Counted from the first letter of the stretch, positions 46,289 to 55,609 are shown. The stretch is DNA of 64,000 nucleotides from Fredinandcohnia onubensis (GCF_002734285.1 NZ_NSEA01000021.1:62001-126000), one strand, 5' to 3'. Translations and numbers: made by a program. The notes: generated by a model from the letters alone, not told the origin.

Positions 46289-47194
46289 ATGGCATCTATT
46301 GTGTACACAGTTATATTAATTGTTAGTTTTATATTTTTAGTCTTAAAAAGGGACGAAGTAGAATCCAATTTTCCGTTAAAAATAATTGGGTACTTTATAT
46401 TAGGGTCATTTACCTTTAATTTCAATCAAATTCCACTTCCTCTTGGGTTTATAGTGTACCTGTTATTTTTTCGACCAACGTTAAATGTAGATGTAAAACG
46501 AATGGCAGCTATCTTTGGTGTTTTTACATTTATACTGGTCCATTGGATTTTACCGTTTTCCACTCATGAATGGCAAAGCCGCTCAATATTAATCGAACGG
46601 GAACTTGGTTCAGTATATACGATGAACTTTCAATATGAATATGAACTAATTAAGGATGAATTAAAGCTAGAGAACCAAAATTTAAGGCTTGAGAATTTTA
46701 AAGTAGAATATGTTAAAGATGGTAGAATTACAGACTTAAGCTGGCAGCTACTTGGACAAAATGGCAATCGTTTTAATCTTTATCAAATTCGTTATGATAT
46801 TGATGAGGGTAGGTATCGAGTTACGAATAGTCAGCTTGATACATGGCTCCAATACAATCGATTAGTAATAGCTGAACAATTCTTTGAACATCTTAATCTT
46901 CTTGGTATTAAAGATATTACTCATGCAAAGGGTGACTTTTCTTCCTATGTGATACGAAGTACAGGAGAACGAATGAATTATGCAGTAGAAAATGGAACTC
47001 ATTTTTACTTGTCAAATGGAGAAATAAAAATATTAGATAATGAACAGTTACCAGTTGAAGCCTTTTATATTTCAACATACGCAATGAAGAAAACGGGAGA
47101 AAAAAGAAATGACCAAGGAAATATAACAGAAGAAAGCTTCGAAGGTACTGAACCATCTGATTATTTATTTGATGTAAAGTTTGGTGAGGAATGA
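46289..47194 (+). CDS. membrane protein with C-terminal extracytoplasmic-type domain, unknown
   Basis: The 301-residue protein has three hydrophobic segments in the first 95 residues and then a long soluble mixed alpha/beta part (100-301). That part begins with a Leu/Glu-rich helix (DELKLENQNLRLENFKVEY) and continues with strands such as GRITDLSWQLLGQNGNRFNLY. I recognise no family. AGGGG lies upstream of ATG 46289. The gene stands alone between the NUDIX and DinB genes. Confidence 0.65.
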   Translation: MASIVYTVILIVSFIFLVLKRDEVESNFPLKIIGYFILGSFTFNFNQIPLPLGFIVYLLFFRPTLNVDVKRMAAIFGVFTFILVHWILPFSTHEWQSRSILIERELGSVYTMNFQYEYELIKDELKLENQNLRLENFKVEYVKDGRITDLSWQLLGQNGNRFNLYQIRYDIDEGRYRVTNSQLDTWLQYNRLVIAEQFFEHLNLLGIKDITHAKGDFSSYVIRSTGERMNYAVENGTHFYLSNGEIKILDNEQLPVEAFYISTYAMKKTGEKRNDQGNITEESFEGTEPSDYLFDVKFGEE

Positions 47195-47390
47195 TAAAAA
47201 TATAGATTGTATCTTTTTACCGTTTTTAATATCGGTCTAGGATAATCAGTTTGTAATGTGAATAAATACACTTATAGTTCGGTTGCTTTACTTCAATAGG
47301 GGTAAAGCATTTTATTTGTAATAATAGGTGAGTTTGAAGAGATATAATCATAGTAAATGGAAGTTGCTAATGATGAGAAGGAGGAGTTGT

Positions 47391-47930
47391 ATGAATTTTA
47401 ACATGAAAGAAGCTATAGAGGTGCTTGAGCGTACACCACAAACGCTGGAGTATTTCTTATCTGGTTTATCAGAAGGATGGCTTCACTGTAATGAAGGTGA
47501 AGGTACTTGGAATGCCGTTGAAGTAATGGAGCACCTCATTGAGGCTGAGAAAAATAATTGGATACCAAGATTAGAATTTATTCTTCAGGAAGGTTGCAAT
47601 AAACCGTTTCCTCCATTTGAACGATATTCACACTTAAATAATAAATCTCAACTGTCAATAGACGAGAAATTGCAGGAATTTAAAGCAATAAGAATGCAAA
47701 ATATAACTAAACTTAAGTCCCTTATTGAACCTGAACTTCATCTTGAGTTGAAAGGTTCACACCCTGCATTTGGTACAGTGAAGATGAGAGAGCTGCTTTC
47801 AACTTGGGTTGTTCATGATCTAACACACATTGCCCAAATAGTAAGGGTTATGGCTGAGAGATACAGGGCCGACGTGGGTCCTTGGAAAGAATATTTAGGT
47901 ATTTTAAAAGAGCAGGGGAATAAACATTAA
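47391..47930 (+). CDS. DinB-family protein
   Basis: The 179-residue four-helix bundle of the DinB/YfiT superfamily has metal-ligand histidines in [14 protein letters not shown] and [17 protein letters not shown], the three-His pattern of the family. These proteins include metal-dependent thiol transferases; bacillithiol-dependent activity is possible in this host. The ATG at 47391 has AAGGAGGA eight bases upstream; the frame open from 47328 is non-coding upstream. Monocistronic. Confidence 0.83.
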   Translation: MNFNMKEAIEVLERTPQTLEYFLSGLSEGWLHCNEGEGTWNAVEVMEHLIEAEKNNWIPRLEFILQEGCNKPFPPFERYSHLNNKSQLSIDEKLQEFKAIRMQNITKLKSLIEPELHLELKGSHPAFGTVKMRELLSTWVVHDLTHIAQIVRVMAERYRADVGPWKEYLGILKEQGNKH

Positions 47931-48097
47931 GGTGTTCTTCAACAAAGAGAGATTGAAAAATTTAATAGATACAAATATAAAATTCTTCTTATCTTCAAGG
48001 CTCTCTTTTCGTATAGTTTTGTAGTTTATAGATATAGAAGAGTAATTTGAAACTTTTTCCAGAAGTCCTCGTCTTATACTAAAAAGGGGGAGATGCC

Positions 48098-48511
48098 TTG
48101 AAGAAAATGATGAATGTAATAGCCCTTATAGGAATAATTTCAATGTTTATAGCAGGTTGTTCAAACCAAGAACAAAGCGTTGAAGTTCAGAAACGTATTG
48201 GTGATGAAAATAATTATGAAGACTTCAAATTAATTACGAATCATCAACAAGTTCAAAAGATCAGGGAGATAATCGATAATATTGATTGGGAAACAGCAAA
48301 GGTACAAATGGCACGTCCTGCTGATTACAGATTTGCATTTCAATTTAAAAATGAAGCAAAAGCCGTGTTGTATGAACTTTGGATAAGTCCAAATAAAGAC
48401 AAGGTAGAACTCATAATAGACGCTGGTAATAAGTACGTTCAACTAGACAGGAATACGTCAGCAGAACTTTTTAAAGTTCTTATTGGCGAAAAATTATCTG
48501 ACCAAAAATAG
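48098..48511 (+). CDS. small lipoprotein of unknown function
   Basis: The 137-residue precursor has a signal peptide with lipobox IAGC (residue 21). The mature region contains DFKLITNHQQVQKIREIID, DWETAKVQMARPADYRFAFQ and ELWISPNKDKVELII, an alpha/beta composition also seen in Bacillus hypothetical lipoproteins. TTG start after AAAGGGGG. No function known to me. Confidence 0.7.
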   Translation: MKKMMNVIALIGIISMFIAGCSNQEQSVEVQKRIGDENNYEDFKLITNHQQVQKIREIIDNIDWETAKVQMARPADYRFAFQFKNEAKAVLYELWISPNKDKVELIIDAGNKYVQLDRNTSAELFKVLIGEKLSDQK

Positions 48512-48616
48512 ATTTGTGTAAGCACGAAGCAGTTTAGTTGAAGAAAAATGAAACTTTGTGTGAGCAATTTTCGTAAAATTAAGTTATGTAGAGTGAGCAT
48601 ATTAAATTTACGGGAT

Positions 48617-48651
48617 GGTGCGTTAATTCAAAAAGGATTAATGCATATTTT
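48617..48651 (+). repeat. A repeat carrying the group II intron insertion
   Basis: TGCGTTAATTC (48619-48629) and GGATTAATGCA (48635-48645) form the usual A hairpin, followed by TATTTT and then directly the intron 5' end. This is the terminator-like context preferred by group IIC introns. Confidence 0.75.
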
Positions 48652-50514
48652 GTGTGCCAGGCATGTTCATTAACTTGGCGGTGAGAGTCCGCTATGGGCG
48701 TTGGGATATGCGAACCATTAGCCAAAGGCAAGGGTGTCCGTGGCGACGCGGAATCTGAAGGAAGCCCTAGGCAAATCCTCGGTCTGAGGTACACGAATCA
48801 CATTTGAGGTTTACGTTTCAGGACGAGTTTGCAAAACAAAACAAAGTCCAAAATATCCCCAGATGAACCGTAAATAAATGTGGCAGATATATGAGGAGAA
48901 AGTGAATGAACTTACCCTGGGAGGTCTCTTGATATCCTGGAAAGGAACCTACTTAGTGATGAGTAGCTGAATCAAGAGAAGTCAGCCGATGTCATAGTAT
49001 CAACCTTCCGGTTGAGAAGGACGGAACGAAAGGAGAGACCATGTTAGACTACTTTACAAAGGAACGAAGACACAGCCAATCGTAAGACTACAATAGAGCT
49101 AGAAGGGCGGAAACCGACGAACTCTTTTGTAGAGTGGAGTTCTCTTTGTGCAAAATCAAGAACATGGGAACGATATGGAACATAATAACGAATTAATTGA
49201 GAGAATTATAAGTCGAGAGAACATGAATCTAGCCTTCCAGAAGGTAAGGAGAAACAAAGGAGCAGCAGGAGTCGATGAGAAAGATATAGAAGCTACTCGC
49301 CTTCATTTGAAAGAACACGGACAAGAAATCATTCGGCTTATACGGGATGGGCAATATAAACCTCGAGCAGTTAGAAGGGTAGAAATCCCAAAACCTAACG
49401 GTGGGAAGCGTAATTTAGGAATCCCTACAGTAACCGATCGAGTTATTCAGCAAGCAATTATTCAGGTATTAACCCCAATTTTTGAGAAGCAATTTAGTCC
49501 TCATAGCTATGGATTTAGGCCTAATAAAAGTGCTCATCAGGCTATTGAGCAGGCTAGATTATACATCGAAGATGGGTACCAATATGTTGTAGATATGGAC
49601 CTAGAAAAATTCTTTGATAAAGTACAACACGATAAATTAATGTCTATCGTAGCTAAGACCATTACTGATAAACCGACATTAAAACTTATACGTCGGTATT
49701 TACAAGCAGGAGTCTTGGAAAATGGTGTTGTGTCTGTAAATAAAGAAGGTACTCCACAAGGAGGACCACTTAGTCCACTACTTAGCAATATTATCTTAAA
49801 TGAGTTGGATAAAGAACTTGAAAAACGAGGGCATAAATTTGTCCGTTACGCCGACGACTGCAACATATACGTGAAAAGTCAAAAAGCTGGTGAACGAGTT
49901 AAAAGTGGAATAACCGACTTCATAGAAAAGAAGCTAAAACTCAAGGTGAATGAAGAGAAAAGTGCGGTGGGAAAGCCGATAGCACGTATATTCTTAGGGA
50001 TGAGTTTCTACCGAAGTAAGGGAAAAGTCAGGGTGTACGTGCCAAAGAAATCTAAACAAAGGTTTGAAGGTAAGCTAAAGAAACTCACAAACCGCAATTG
50101 GGGAGTAAGTATGGAATATCGCATTCAAAAGATAAACCAACTAATTCAAGGGTGGGGGAACTATTTCAAAATCGCTGATATAAAGAGATATACATATTTA
50201 CTAGACGCACATATCAGAAGAAGATTGAGAGCCTGCCGATGGAAAGAATGGAAGAAAACGAGAACAAAATACCGAAACCTAAAGAATCTTGGCATCTACT
50301 CAATTACTGCTTGGAAATGTGCAAACTCCCGAAAGGGATATTGGAGAACGTCTAATAATCCTGTCTTGGATTCAGCTATGAATAAAGAATACTGGCTGAA
50401 ACAAGGACTAAAACAATTGATTCAAATTATTACATAAACTTTCGAACCGCCGTATACCGAACGGTACGTACGGTGGTGTGAGAGGTCGGCGCGGTAACGC
50501 GCCTCCTACTCGAT
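48652..50514 (+). mobile_element. group IIC intron
   Basis: The 5' end GTGTGCC (48652) and a structured region to 49147 are followed by the maturase ORF. Domain V (about 50443-50475; ACCGCCGTA/TACGTACGGTGGT, with CGC where group IIA/B have AGC) and a domain VI hairpin GGCGCGGTAACGCGCC precede the 3' end near CTACTCGAT (50514). If removed, flanks TATTTT and TGTGAAG restore an A-B repeat junction like that at 59546-59600, which supports both boundaries. It lies just after a terminator-type hairpin, as expected for class C. Confidence 0.88.
49148..50437 (+). CDS. ltrA: group II intron reverse transcriptase/maturase
   Basis: The 429-residue protein opens GTG with RT motifs in order: NLGIPTVTDRVIQQAI, SYGFRPNKSAHQAIEQ, VVDMDLEKFFDKVQHDKL, GTPQGGPLSPLLSNIILNEL and catalytic FVRYADDCNIYV (YADD). 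The maturase/thumb domain follows (NQLIQGWGNYFKIADI) and the end is NNPVLDSAMNKEYW. No HNH endonuclease domain follows, as usual for class C. It is intact and so may still splice and retrohome. Confidence 0.93.
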   Translation: MQNQEHGNDMEHNNELIERIISRENMNLAFQKVRRNKGAAGVDEKDIEATRLHLKEHGQEIIRLIRDGQYKPRAVRRVEIPKPNGGKRNLGIPTVTDRVIQQAIIQVLTPIFEKQFSPHSYGFRPNKSAHQAIEQARLYIEDGYQYVVDMDLEKFFDKVQHDKLMSIVAKTITDKPTLKLIRRYLQAGVLENGVVSVNKEGTPQGGPLSPLLSNIILNELDKELEKRGHKFVRYADDCNIYVKSQKAGERVKSGITDFIEKKLKLKVNEEKSAVGKPIARIFLGMSFYRSKGKVRVYVPKKSKQRFEGKLKKLTNRNWGVSMEYRIQKINQLIQGWGNYFKIADIKRYTYLLDAHIRRRLRACRWKEWKKTRTKYRNLKNLGIYSITAWKCANSRKGYWRTSNNPVLDSAMNKEYWLKQGLKQLIQIIT

Positions 50515-50552
50515 TGTGAAGTAATTGTACTAATGGGGTAGGTTAGTGTATG
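50515..50552 (+). repeat. B repeat half following the intron
   Basis: TGTGAAGTAATTGTACTAAT, then GGGGTAGGTTAG, corresponds to the TTGTTGAAGTTATT / AACTAACGGGGCAGRTTA block found after other A hairpins. It is the 3' exon of the intron. Confidence 0.65.
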
Positions 50553-50636
50553 AAAGGGTACAAGGGTTATAATTAAGGATGCAGCTTTATTAAAAGACTA
50601 GCAAGTTATTTTAGTAGGTTTGAGAAGAGGTTAACA

Positions 50637-50990
50637 ATGAAAAATAGAGAGGAAGCTATCGGTTACTGTTTGGGGTTTGGTAATACATATGAAGATTATC
50701 CATTTCGCGATAAGAATTGGACGTTAATGCGACATATAGTTAACAAGAAAGTGTTTGCGTGGATCTTTGAAAAAGATGGCCTTATTTGGATTAATGTGAA
50801 ATGTGAACCCGGTTTTTTGGATTATTGGCGTCAGATTTACAATTCGGTAGTTCCGGCATTTCACCTAAATAAGGACCATTGGAATTCGATAATTCTTGAC
50901 GGAACTGTTCCAAAGGAAGAAATTTACGAAATGATAAAACAAAGCTATATATTAACTAAAAAAAATAATAGTAAAGTTAATTTCAAATAG
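50637..50990 (+). CDS. MmcQ/YjbR-family protein
   Basis: The 117-residue protein has the YjbR pattern: CLGFGNTYEDYPFRDKNWTLMRH, then KVFAWIFEKDGLIWINVKC and VVPAFHLNKDHWNSIILDG. The double-wing fold is related to DNA-binding CyaY-like proteins, but the role is not established. GAGAAGAGG lies upstream of ATG 50637. It lies directly downstream of the intron-bearing repeat and upstream of a composite A-B repeat. Confidence 0.82.
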   Translation: MKNREEAIGYCLGFGNTYEDYPFRDKNWTLMRHIVNKKVFAWIFEKDGLIWINVKCEPGFLDYWRQIYNSVVPAFHLNKDHWNSIILDGTVPKEEIYEMIKQSYILTKKNNSKVNFK

Positions 50991-51040
50991 TAAAGGCATT
51001 GATACAGGAAGGATTAATCCCGTAATCTATTTAAAGTAAA

Positions 51041-51159
51041 GGGTAGCGATGATCCAAGAAGGATTATCGCCTATTTTAGTTGAAGTTATTAAGTTAACGA
51101 GGCAGATTAATTCAATAAGAAATCACTAAAGTAATGAGCATTTACTTTAAAATAAGATT
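51041..51159 (+). repeat. composite A-B repeat with long B tail
   Basis: A hairpin GCGATGATCC/GGATTATCGC (51046-51070) is followed by TTAGTTGAAG and the B block (51086-51159) containing AACGAGGCAGATTAATTC. The 74-bp B block is closely repeated at 59826-59898, including CAATAAGAAAT and CATTTACT.TAAAATAAGAT. A second, degenerate A hairpin (GGAAGGATTAATCCC) precedes it at 51005-51021. Confidence 0.8.
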
Positions 51160-51173
51160 AAAGGGTGGTTGAG

Positions 51174-51641
51174 ATGCAAAAAGTTTATCTAGATAGAACA
51201 GAATTAACTGGAGCCATAAATGTAAATTTAAAAGATATCGAGGTTATACCAGCAGGTACAACAATTTATCCAATGAGTTTTTACCATAAAAATGAGGAGT
51301 ATCAAAAATATGCTAACGATTATGATATTCAATTTATCTTTGACGATGATATTCCACATTTAGAATTTTATACGGTTCCGTATGTAGATATTATGGCAAA
51401 AGATAGTAAAGGTGGATTTATCGGAACTGTTGGTCAACAATGTGATTTGAAAAGTGATGCACCAATTTGTTATATCAATAGGCATTTAGAGTGCTTGATA
51501 ATTTCTGAAAACGGAGAAAATTTTCTGAGTAATATAGGATCATGGCAAGATAACTTGAAACCCTATGATAAAATTACTGTTTATCGTTCGAAAGCAGAAG
51601 CAGAAATGGAACTAGAATTTATCGATTTGTCTGTCTTGTAG
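51174..51641 (+). CDS. protein of unknown function
   Basis: The 155-residue soluble protein contains DIEVIPAGTTIYPMSFYHK, FIFDDDIPHLEFYTVPYVD and SKGGFIGTVGQQCDLKSDA. It is acidic and mostly beta-like in pattern, with no signal peptide. I do not recognise the family. The ATG at 51174 has AAAGGGTGG at good spacing; the upstream GTG at 51165 lies inside that site. It is placed between a composite repeat and a B repeat, like other cargo genes here. Confidence 0.6.
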   Translation: MQKVYLDRTELTGAINVNLKDIEVIPAGTTIYPMSFYHKNEEYQKYANDYDIQFIFDDDIPHLEFYTVPYVDIMAKDSKGGFIGTVGQQCDLKSDAPICYINRHLECLIISENGENFLSNIGSWQDNLKPYDKITVYRSKAEAEMELEFIDLSVL

Positions 51642-51663
51642 TCCTCCATCATTATAAATTCAT

Positions 51664-51690
51664 ATTGAACTAACGGGGCAGGATACTTGA
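51664..51690 (+). repeat. B repeat
   Basis: ATTGAACTAACGGGGCAGGA (51664-51683) directly precedes the next gene and matches the B blocks at 51086, 52391 and 59826. Confidence 0.65.
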
Positions 51691-51718
51691 AGAACTAAAA
51701 TAGTCTATGGGGGATTAT

Positions 51719-52318
51719 ATGGATAAAGCAAATTTAAAAAAGTATTTAAATAGATTTTTTATTTTGTTATTTGGAGTCTTTGTTATTTATAGTATTTATG
51801 TTCAGTTAGAGTATAAACACTATGTTAATCAAAGTATAGATAGAAATTATGACAATTTATCTATTATATCTGTTAAAGGAAGTAATTTGGCTAACAGGCT
51901 GGAGGAGTTTGTTCATTTAACTATCGAAAACGAAGGAAAAAGTGATGCGAAAAGCGATTTGTACAACAATTGGAGAATTGTTAACGTAGAGAGTAGAAGC
52001 ATTCACTCCTATTTATTTGCTATTTCAACAATACATATGGGAGACGCATCATCTGATTGGGATTTACTACAATATAGCTTATTTCGTGTTGATGAATTTA
52101 TATCTGGTATGACTAATAAGTTTCTTGAAAATCATTCGTATGCTATAAGTAGTGAAGAAAAAGAGAAAATGGAAGCCGTTATTAGAGTTTTTAATACCAT
52201 TGGTGAAGAAAAAGACAATAAATTGGTTGACATAGAAGGCATCATACATTCTATAAAGGAACCAATGCTAATTATTGACAATAATTATTCAGATACACTT
52301 GAACAAATAGGTAGGTAA
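51719..52318 (+). CDS. single-pass membrane protein of unknown function
   Basis: The 199-residue protein has one N-terminal membrane helix (about 10-29; FFILLFGVFVIYSIYVQL) and a soluble, largely helical remainder with charged residues (EEKEKMEAVIRVFNTIGEEKD). Orientation by charge suggests the large part faces outward. The ATG at 51719 follows GGGGGA. I recognise no family. A repeat-A terminator at 52349 follows. Confidence 0.6.
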   Translation: MDKANLKKYLNRFFILLFGVFVIYSIYVQLEYKHYVNQSIDRNYDNLSIISVKGSNLANRLEEFVHLTIENEGKSDAKSDLYNNWRIVNVESRSIHSYLFAISTIHMGDASSDWDLLQYSLFRVDEFISGMTNKFLENHSYAISSEEKEKMEAVIRVFNTIGEEKDNKLVDIEGIIHSIKEPMLIIDNNYSDTLEQIGR

Positions 52319-52348
52319 ATAAAAAATATTGGATTGTTAAAGCTTACG

Positions 52349-52381
52349 GGTGCGTTTCCAGCAGGATTAAGCACCTTTTCT
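52349..52381 (+). terminator. repeat-A hairpin terminator
   Basis: GGTGCGTTTCC pairs imperfectly with GGATTAAGCACC around AGCA, followed by TTTTC. A B-type block (ATTGAACAAACGAAGCAGGA) follows at 52394. Confidence 0.65.
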
Positions 52382-52518
52382 GTTGTATTCCTTATTGAAC
52401 AAACGAAGCAGGATAGTAGAAGAAGAAAAAAACAGCTTTATAATTAAGTAGACAGAAAATGCAAAACAAAAAAGCAAAGTCAGAATGTCTCTTCCTTTGC
52501 AAGAATCTAAATAAACTT

Positions 52519-53544
52519 TTATTTTGAGATCCTATCTCCATATTTACTATTTGATAAAATCTCCTCCGCAGATAATATCGTCCAGTCATGAACCGAGACG
52601 GAAGGGTTATTTTCCAAAAAGGAATTCATGATTTGGTATCCAATTTTGTAGTTGGTCCAAGTGGGGATTCCTTTGCTAGGATTTCCATTATGATAATCGT
52701 GATATAATGATCGGTCAAGGTCAATTGACCATAAATCTTCTTCCAAATCCTCCCATACCTCTTTTTCTTTTTGGGCTGAAAGAGGTTCTATCCACGGTAT
52801 AGTAATATCGGGGTACAGACTTTTGGCAAAAGTGTCCGCTTTACCTTCAAGAATAATTGAATCTAATAAAGTGTTATTCCAGTTTACATTTCCGCTCTCG
52901 CTCTCCATATAAATAGTATGATGATATTCATGCGCAACAGCATACTCCAACAAATCTTCTTTTAATGAAGATGGTTCAATCTGTATTATGATTACATCCT
53001 TACTAACTGCGTTCCCAGCAGTGCCACCCATTAGAACGAAACCATACATGTCATCCGGATTAGGAGGAAATAAATACACAGTCTTATTCCCGCCTGGAAG
53101 GGTATTAGATGATTTAATTAAGGCTTGTTCTATTGTTTTATTTATTTCATCTTGATTATTAATTAGAGAATATACAAATTCCTCCAAAGTTTTTATGTCT
53201 TTAGGAGTTGCAAAAGCCCAATGGTCCTTTATCCAATACCCCTCTCCTTTACCTAAAGTATCTAATTGAAATGGTTCGACAACTTTTTGATAGTAATGTT
53301 CTTCCATCTTCTCGTGTTGTTCAATTTCTGAAACGCTTTCTATGTAATCTAATACTTGAGTATAAAAGGGTATAATTCTAAATTCCTGATTGCCATTCTT
53401 CACAATGAAGGGGTTCTTAATATTTAGATCCTTAGGTGATTCAACTTCAATTGTTTTATTAGTACAACCGATAAGTAATACAACAATAACGGAAAATATG
53501 AAAAAAGGAATTAGTCTATTAATTTTAATCACCACCAAATTCAA
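52519..53544 (-). CDS. DUF2268-type zinc-peptidase lipoprotein
   Basis: The precursor, up to 341 residues, has a signal peptide and lipobox LIGC. The mature part carries a gluzincin-like site AVAHEYHHTIYM (HExxH) with a downstream Glu in ILEGKADTFAKSLYP, as in DUF2268 predicted Zn-dependent proteases. LFPPNPDDMYGFVLMGGTAG earlier in the domain fits too. The start is uncertain: TTG 53544, TTG 53538 or GTG 53535/53532 are all close to GGTGGTGA. It acts outside the membrane. It is the only minus-strand gene of this repeat-rich part apart from the RDD gene and 61846. Confidence 0.75.
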   Translation of the reverse strand: MNLVVIKINRLIPFFIFSVIVVLLIGCTNKTIEVESPKDLNIKNPFIVKNGNQEFRIIPFYTQVLDYIESVSEIEQHEKMEEHYYQKVVEPFQLDTLGKGEGYWIKDHWAFATPKDIKTLEEFVYSLINNQDEINKTIEQALIKSSNTLPGGNKTVYLFPPNPDDMYGFVLMGGTAGNAVSKDVIIIQIEPSSLKEDLLEYAVAHEYHHTIYMESESGNVNWNNTLLDSIILEGKADTFAKSLYPDITIPWIEPLSAQKEKEVWEDLEEDLWSIDLDRSLYHDYHNGNPSKGIPTWTNYKIGYQIMNSFLENNPSVSVHDWTILSAEEILSNSKYGDRISK

Positions 53545-53831
53545 AACTATTTTTAGTATACTCTAAATTTTCCTTTTCTTCCAATTATTTTACAAGTAGA
53601 TTATTATTTTATCGCCTACTTACATGCCTGTTACTTTTAACTCATTAGACCACCTTTACTGAAGAAAAGTGTAGACGGGTGGATAAAATTAGCCCATCAC
53701 TGCATAATTTTTTTCACTTTTAACCTTTCCTGTTTATATTTAACTCACTGGAAAAGCAAATAATGAAAAAACGTGTTAAAGTTTGTGAAATAATGTACTT
53801 AAACTATTGGGTGCAATAGTCCAAGAAGGAT

Positions 53832-53957
53832 TATGGTTTTGAACCGGAACAACAACCAATTATCCTTCCAAACAAACCGCAAACTCACATAGCTTTATAT
53901 TTTAATGATCCTGATGGAAACTCATTAGAATTTATTCCCCCTTTAAAATTAGATTAA
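53832..53957 (+). pseudogene. 3' remnant of a VOC/glyoxalase-like gene fused to an A repeat
   Basis: The frame reads YGFEPEQQPIILPNK, then THIALYFNDPDGNSLEFIPP and stops at TAA. NDPDGNxLEFIP is the terminal VOC motif with the metal-ligand Glu. Nothing of the N-terminal half exists: upstream lies an A repeat whose right arm breaks off exactly where the frame begins. From 53545 to 53808 I see no gene. Confidence 0.7.
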
Positions 53958-54005
53958 GAAATGGATTTTAAAATGATGGAATTTAGAGATTGGCGTAATA
54001 GTAAA

Positions 54006-54042
54006 GGTGCGTTATCTAAGAAGGATTAACCACCTTTTTTTT
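54006..54042 (+). terminator. repeat-A hairpin terminator plus B block
   Basis: GGTGCGTTATC pairs imperfectly with GATTAACCACC around TAAGAAG, followed by eight T. TTATTGAACAAACGATC (54050-54066) follows as a degenerate B block. Confidence 0.65.
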
Positions 54043-54133
54043 GAATTCCTTATTGAACAAACGATCTAAGTTAGTGAAACAATAGTTTGAGAGAATATAT
54101 GGTAAAATAACTCCTAAAAGGAGTGCTGAAAAT

Positions 54134-54520
54134 ATGAAATTAAAAGTTTTAGATTCAAATTTTTCAGTTGTGAAATTTTCTCCAACTGAAAAAATACCGG
54201 TGTGGGCATTAAACTCCGATGTATTTTCTATTACCCGAACAGATGAAGAACTTTCTATCGTCTGCACCTCTGAATGTTTACCTCTGAATGAAGGATTTAG
54301 TGACGTGGAAAACGATTGGAAGTGTATAAAAGTAGAGGGAGTTTTAGACTTTAGCTTAACAGGAATATTAGCTTCTTTAGCGAATCCATTAGCCGAAAAT
54401 AATATCAGTATCTTTGCAATTTCAACCTTTAATACCGATTACCTACTTGTTAAAAGTCATTCAATTGAAAAGGCAAAAGTTGTATTAGAGAATGATGGTC
54501 ACAATTTTAGCGACTTTTGA
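54134..54520 (+). CDS. ACT-domain-containing protein
   Basis: The 128-residue protein has a twin-ACT arrangement. An N-terminal beta-rich half ends [12 protein letters not shown]-terminal ACT half reads [21 protein letters not shown] / [25 protein letters not shown], matching the ACT_7/CASTOR-like amino-acid-binding group. It probably senses an amino acid or acts in concert with an enzyme. AAAAGGAGTG precedes ATG 54134. Its 3' end overlaps the upstream edge of the broken PhzF gene, so the two were probably an operon. Confidence 0.8.
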   Translation: MKLKVLDSNFSVVKFSPTEKIPVWALNSDVFSITRTDEELSIVCTSECLPLNEGFSDVENDWKCIKVEGVLDFSLTGILASLANPLAENNISIFAISTFNTDYLLVKSHSIEKAKVVLENDGHNFSDF

Positions 54521-54531
54521 AAGGGGAAACA

Positions 54532-55395
54532 ATGATGAATCACCAAGTTCCATTCCAACAAGTTGATGTATTTACAGAGATTCCATTCAAAGGGAATCCA
54601 GTTGCCGTAATACTTGATGGCAATGAACTCTCTACTGAAGAGATGCAGTCAATCGCAAACTGGACGAACCTTTCTGAAACTACTTTTGTATGCAAGCCAA
54701 CGGACCCACAGGCTGATTATAGATTGCGTATTTTTACCCCTAATAGTGAACTTCCTTTCGCGGGACACCCAACGATAGGTTCTGCTTTTGCAGTGATTCA
54801 ACATGGCATTAAACCAAAGACAGCAGGTCGCTTAGTTCAGCAATGTGGTAGCGGGTTAGTTACTATTTTTGTTGATGAAAATAAATAGTTTCTTACGTTA
54901 CCTGAGCCAAAAATTAAAAGCGTACCATCTGCTGATGTAGATAGACTTGCAATTGCTTTGGGTGTCAGTTCAAATAGTGTTAAAGCTATTGCTACGATTG
55001 ATGTTGGTGCAGTATGGATTACGCTACAATTATCTAGTGCAGATGAAGTGAGAAGCTTACGACCCGACATGGCCGAACTCGCCACATTAATTCCATCTGG
55101 GGTAACAGGTGTTACTGTATTTGGACTTACTTCCGGAAATACAGAACCTGATGTTGAAGTACGTTCATTTGCCCCTAACGAAGGAATAGATGAGGACCCA
55201 GTGTGCGGTAGTGGAAATGGATCCGTGGCAGCATTAGTTGAAAAACATGAACTTATAGGAAAACAAACTTATGTAGCAAGTCAGGGTTTTTGTGTAGGGA
55301 GAAACGGCAAGGTTGAAGTTCGATTTACCGAAAATGGTAAAATCTTAATCGGTGGTCATGCAGTAACTTGTATTGAAGGAAAACTTAATATCTAA
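54532..55395 (+). pseudogene. PhzF-family isomerase gene interrupted by an in-frame TAG
   Basis: The frame encodes a 287-codon PhzF-like protein: [51 protein letters not shown], then FAPNEGIDEDPVCGSGNGSVA. It is intact except for one TAG at 54886-54888 (codon 119). The catalytic Glu of the family (SETTF) and GHPTIGSA motif are present. The duplicated fragment at 44916 reads CGG at this codon. It may be a recent pseudogene or a sequencing error; two products of 118 and at most 145 residues are possible. AAAGGGGA precedes the start. Confidence 0.75.
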
Positions 55396-55415
55396 TGGAA
55401 AGACTGTGATAGATT

Positions 55416-55451
55416 GCGATGATCAGAGAAAGAAAGATCATCGCTTTTTTC
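55416..55451 (+). terminator. A-like hairpin terminator
   Basis: GCGATGATC pairs exactly with GATCATCGC around an A/G-rich loop, followed by TTTTTTC. It is related to the A repeat in its arms. Confidence 0.75.
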
Positions 55452-55582
55452 TGTAAAAATTAGTCAACGGAATGGATGGCTTAGTGAAAGTTTAAATGGG
55501 ATACTTAAATATCCTTGTATAATAAATGGATTTAAGTTAAAAGCCAATAAAATGACGTTTGTTAAATAAAGTTCTTTAAAAT

Positions 55583-55609
55583 TGAACCTAATATGATTTG
55601 ATAATCGTC
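55583..55609 (+). promoter_or_regulatory. ECF-type promoter upstream of the ECF sigma gene
   Basis: TGAACC (55583-55588), 17 bp, CGTC (55606-55609). This is the -35 AAC / -10 CGTC pattern of Bacillus extracytoplasmic-function sigma promoters. The sigma gene starts 40 bp downstream, implying autoregulation. Confidence 0.6.

Noticed and set aside
54886-54888. Recoded stop (UAG read-through) in PhzF
   Set aside because: There are no pyrrolysine genes or recoding signals in view; a nonsense mutation or sequence error is simpler.
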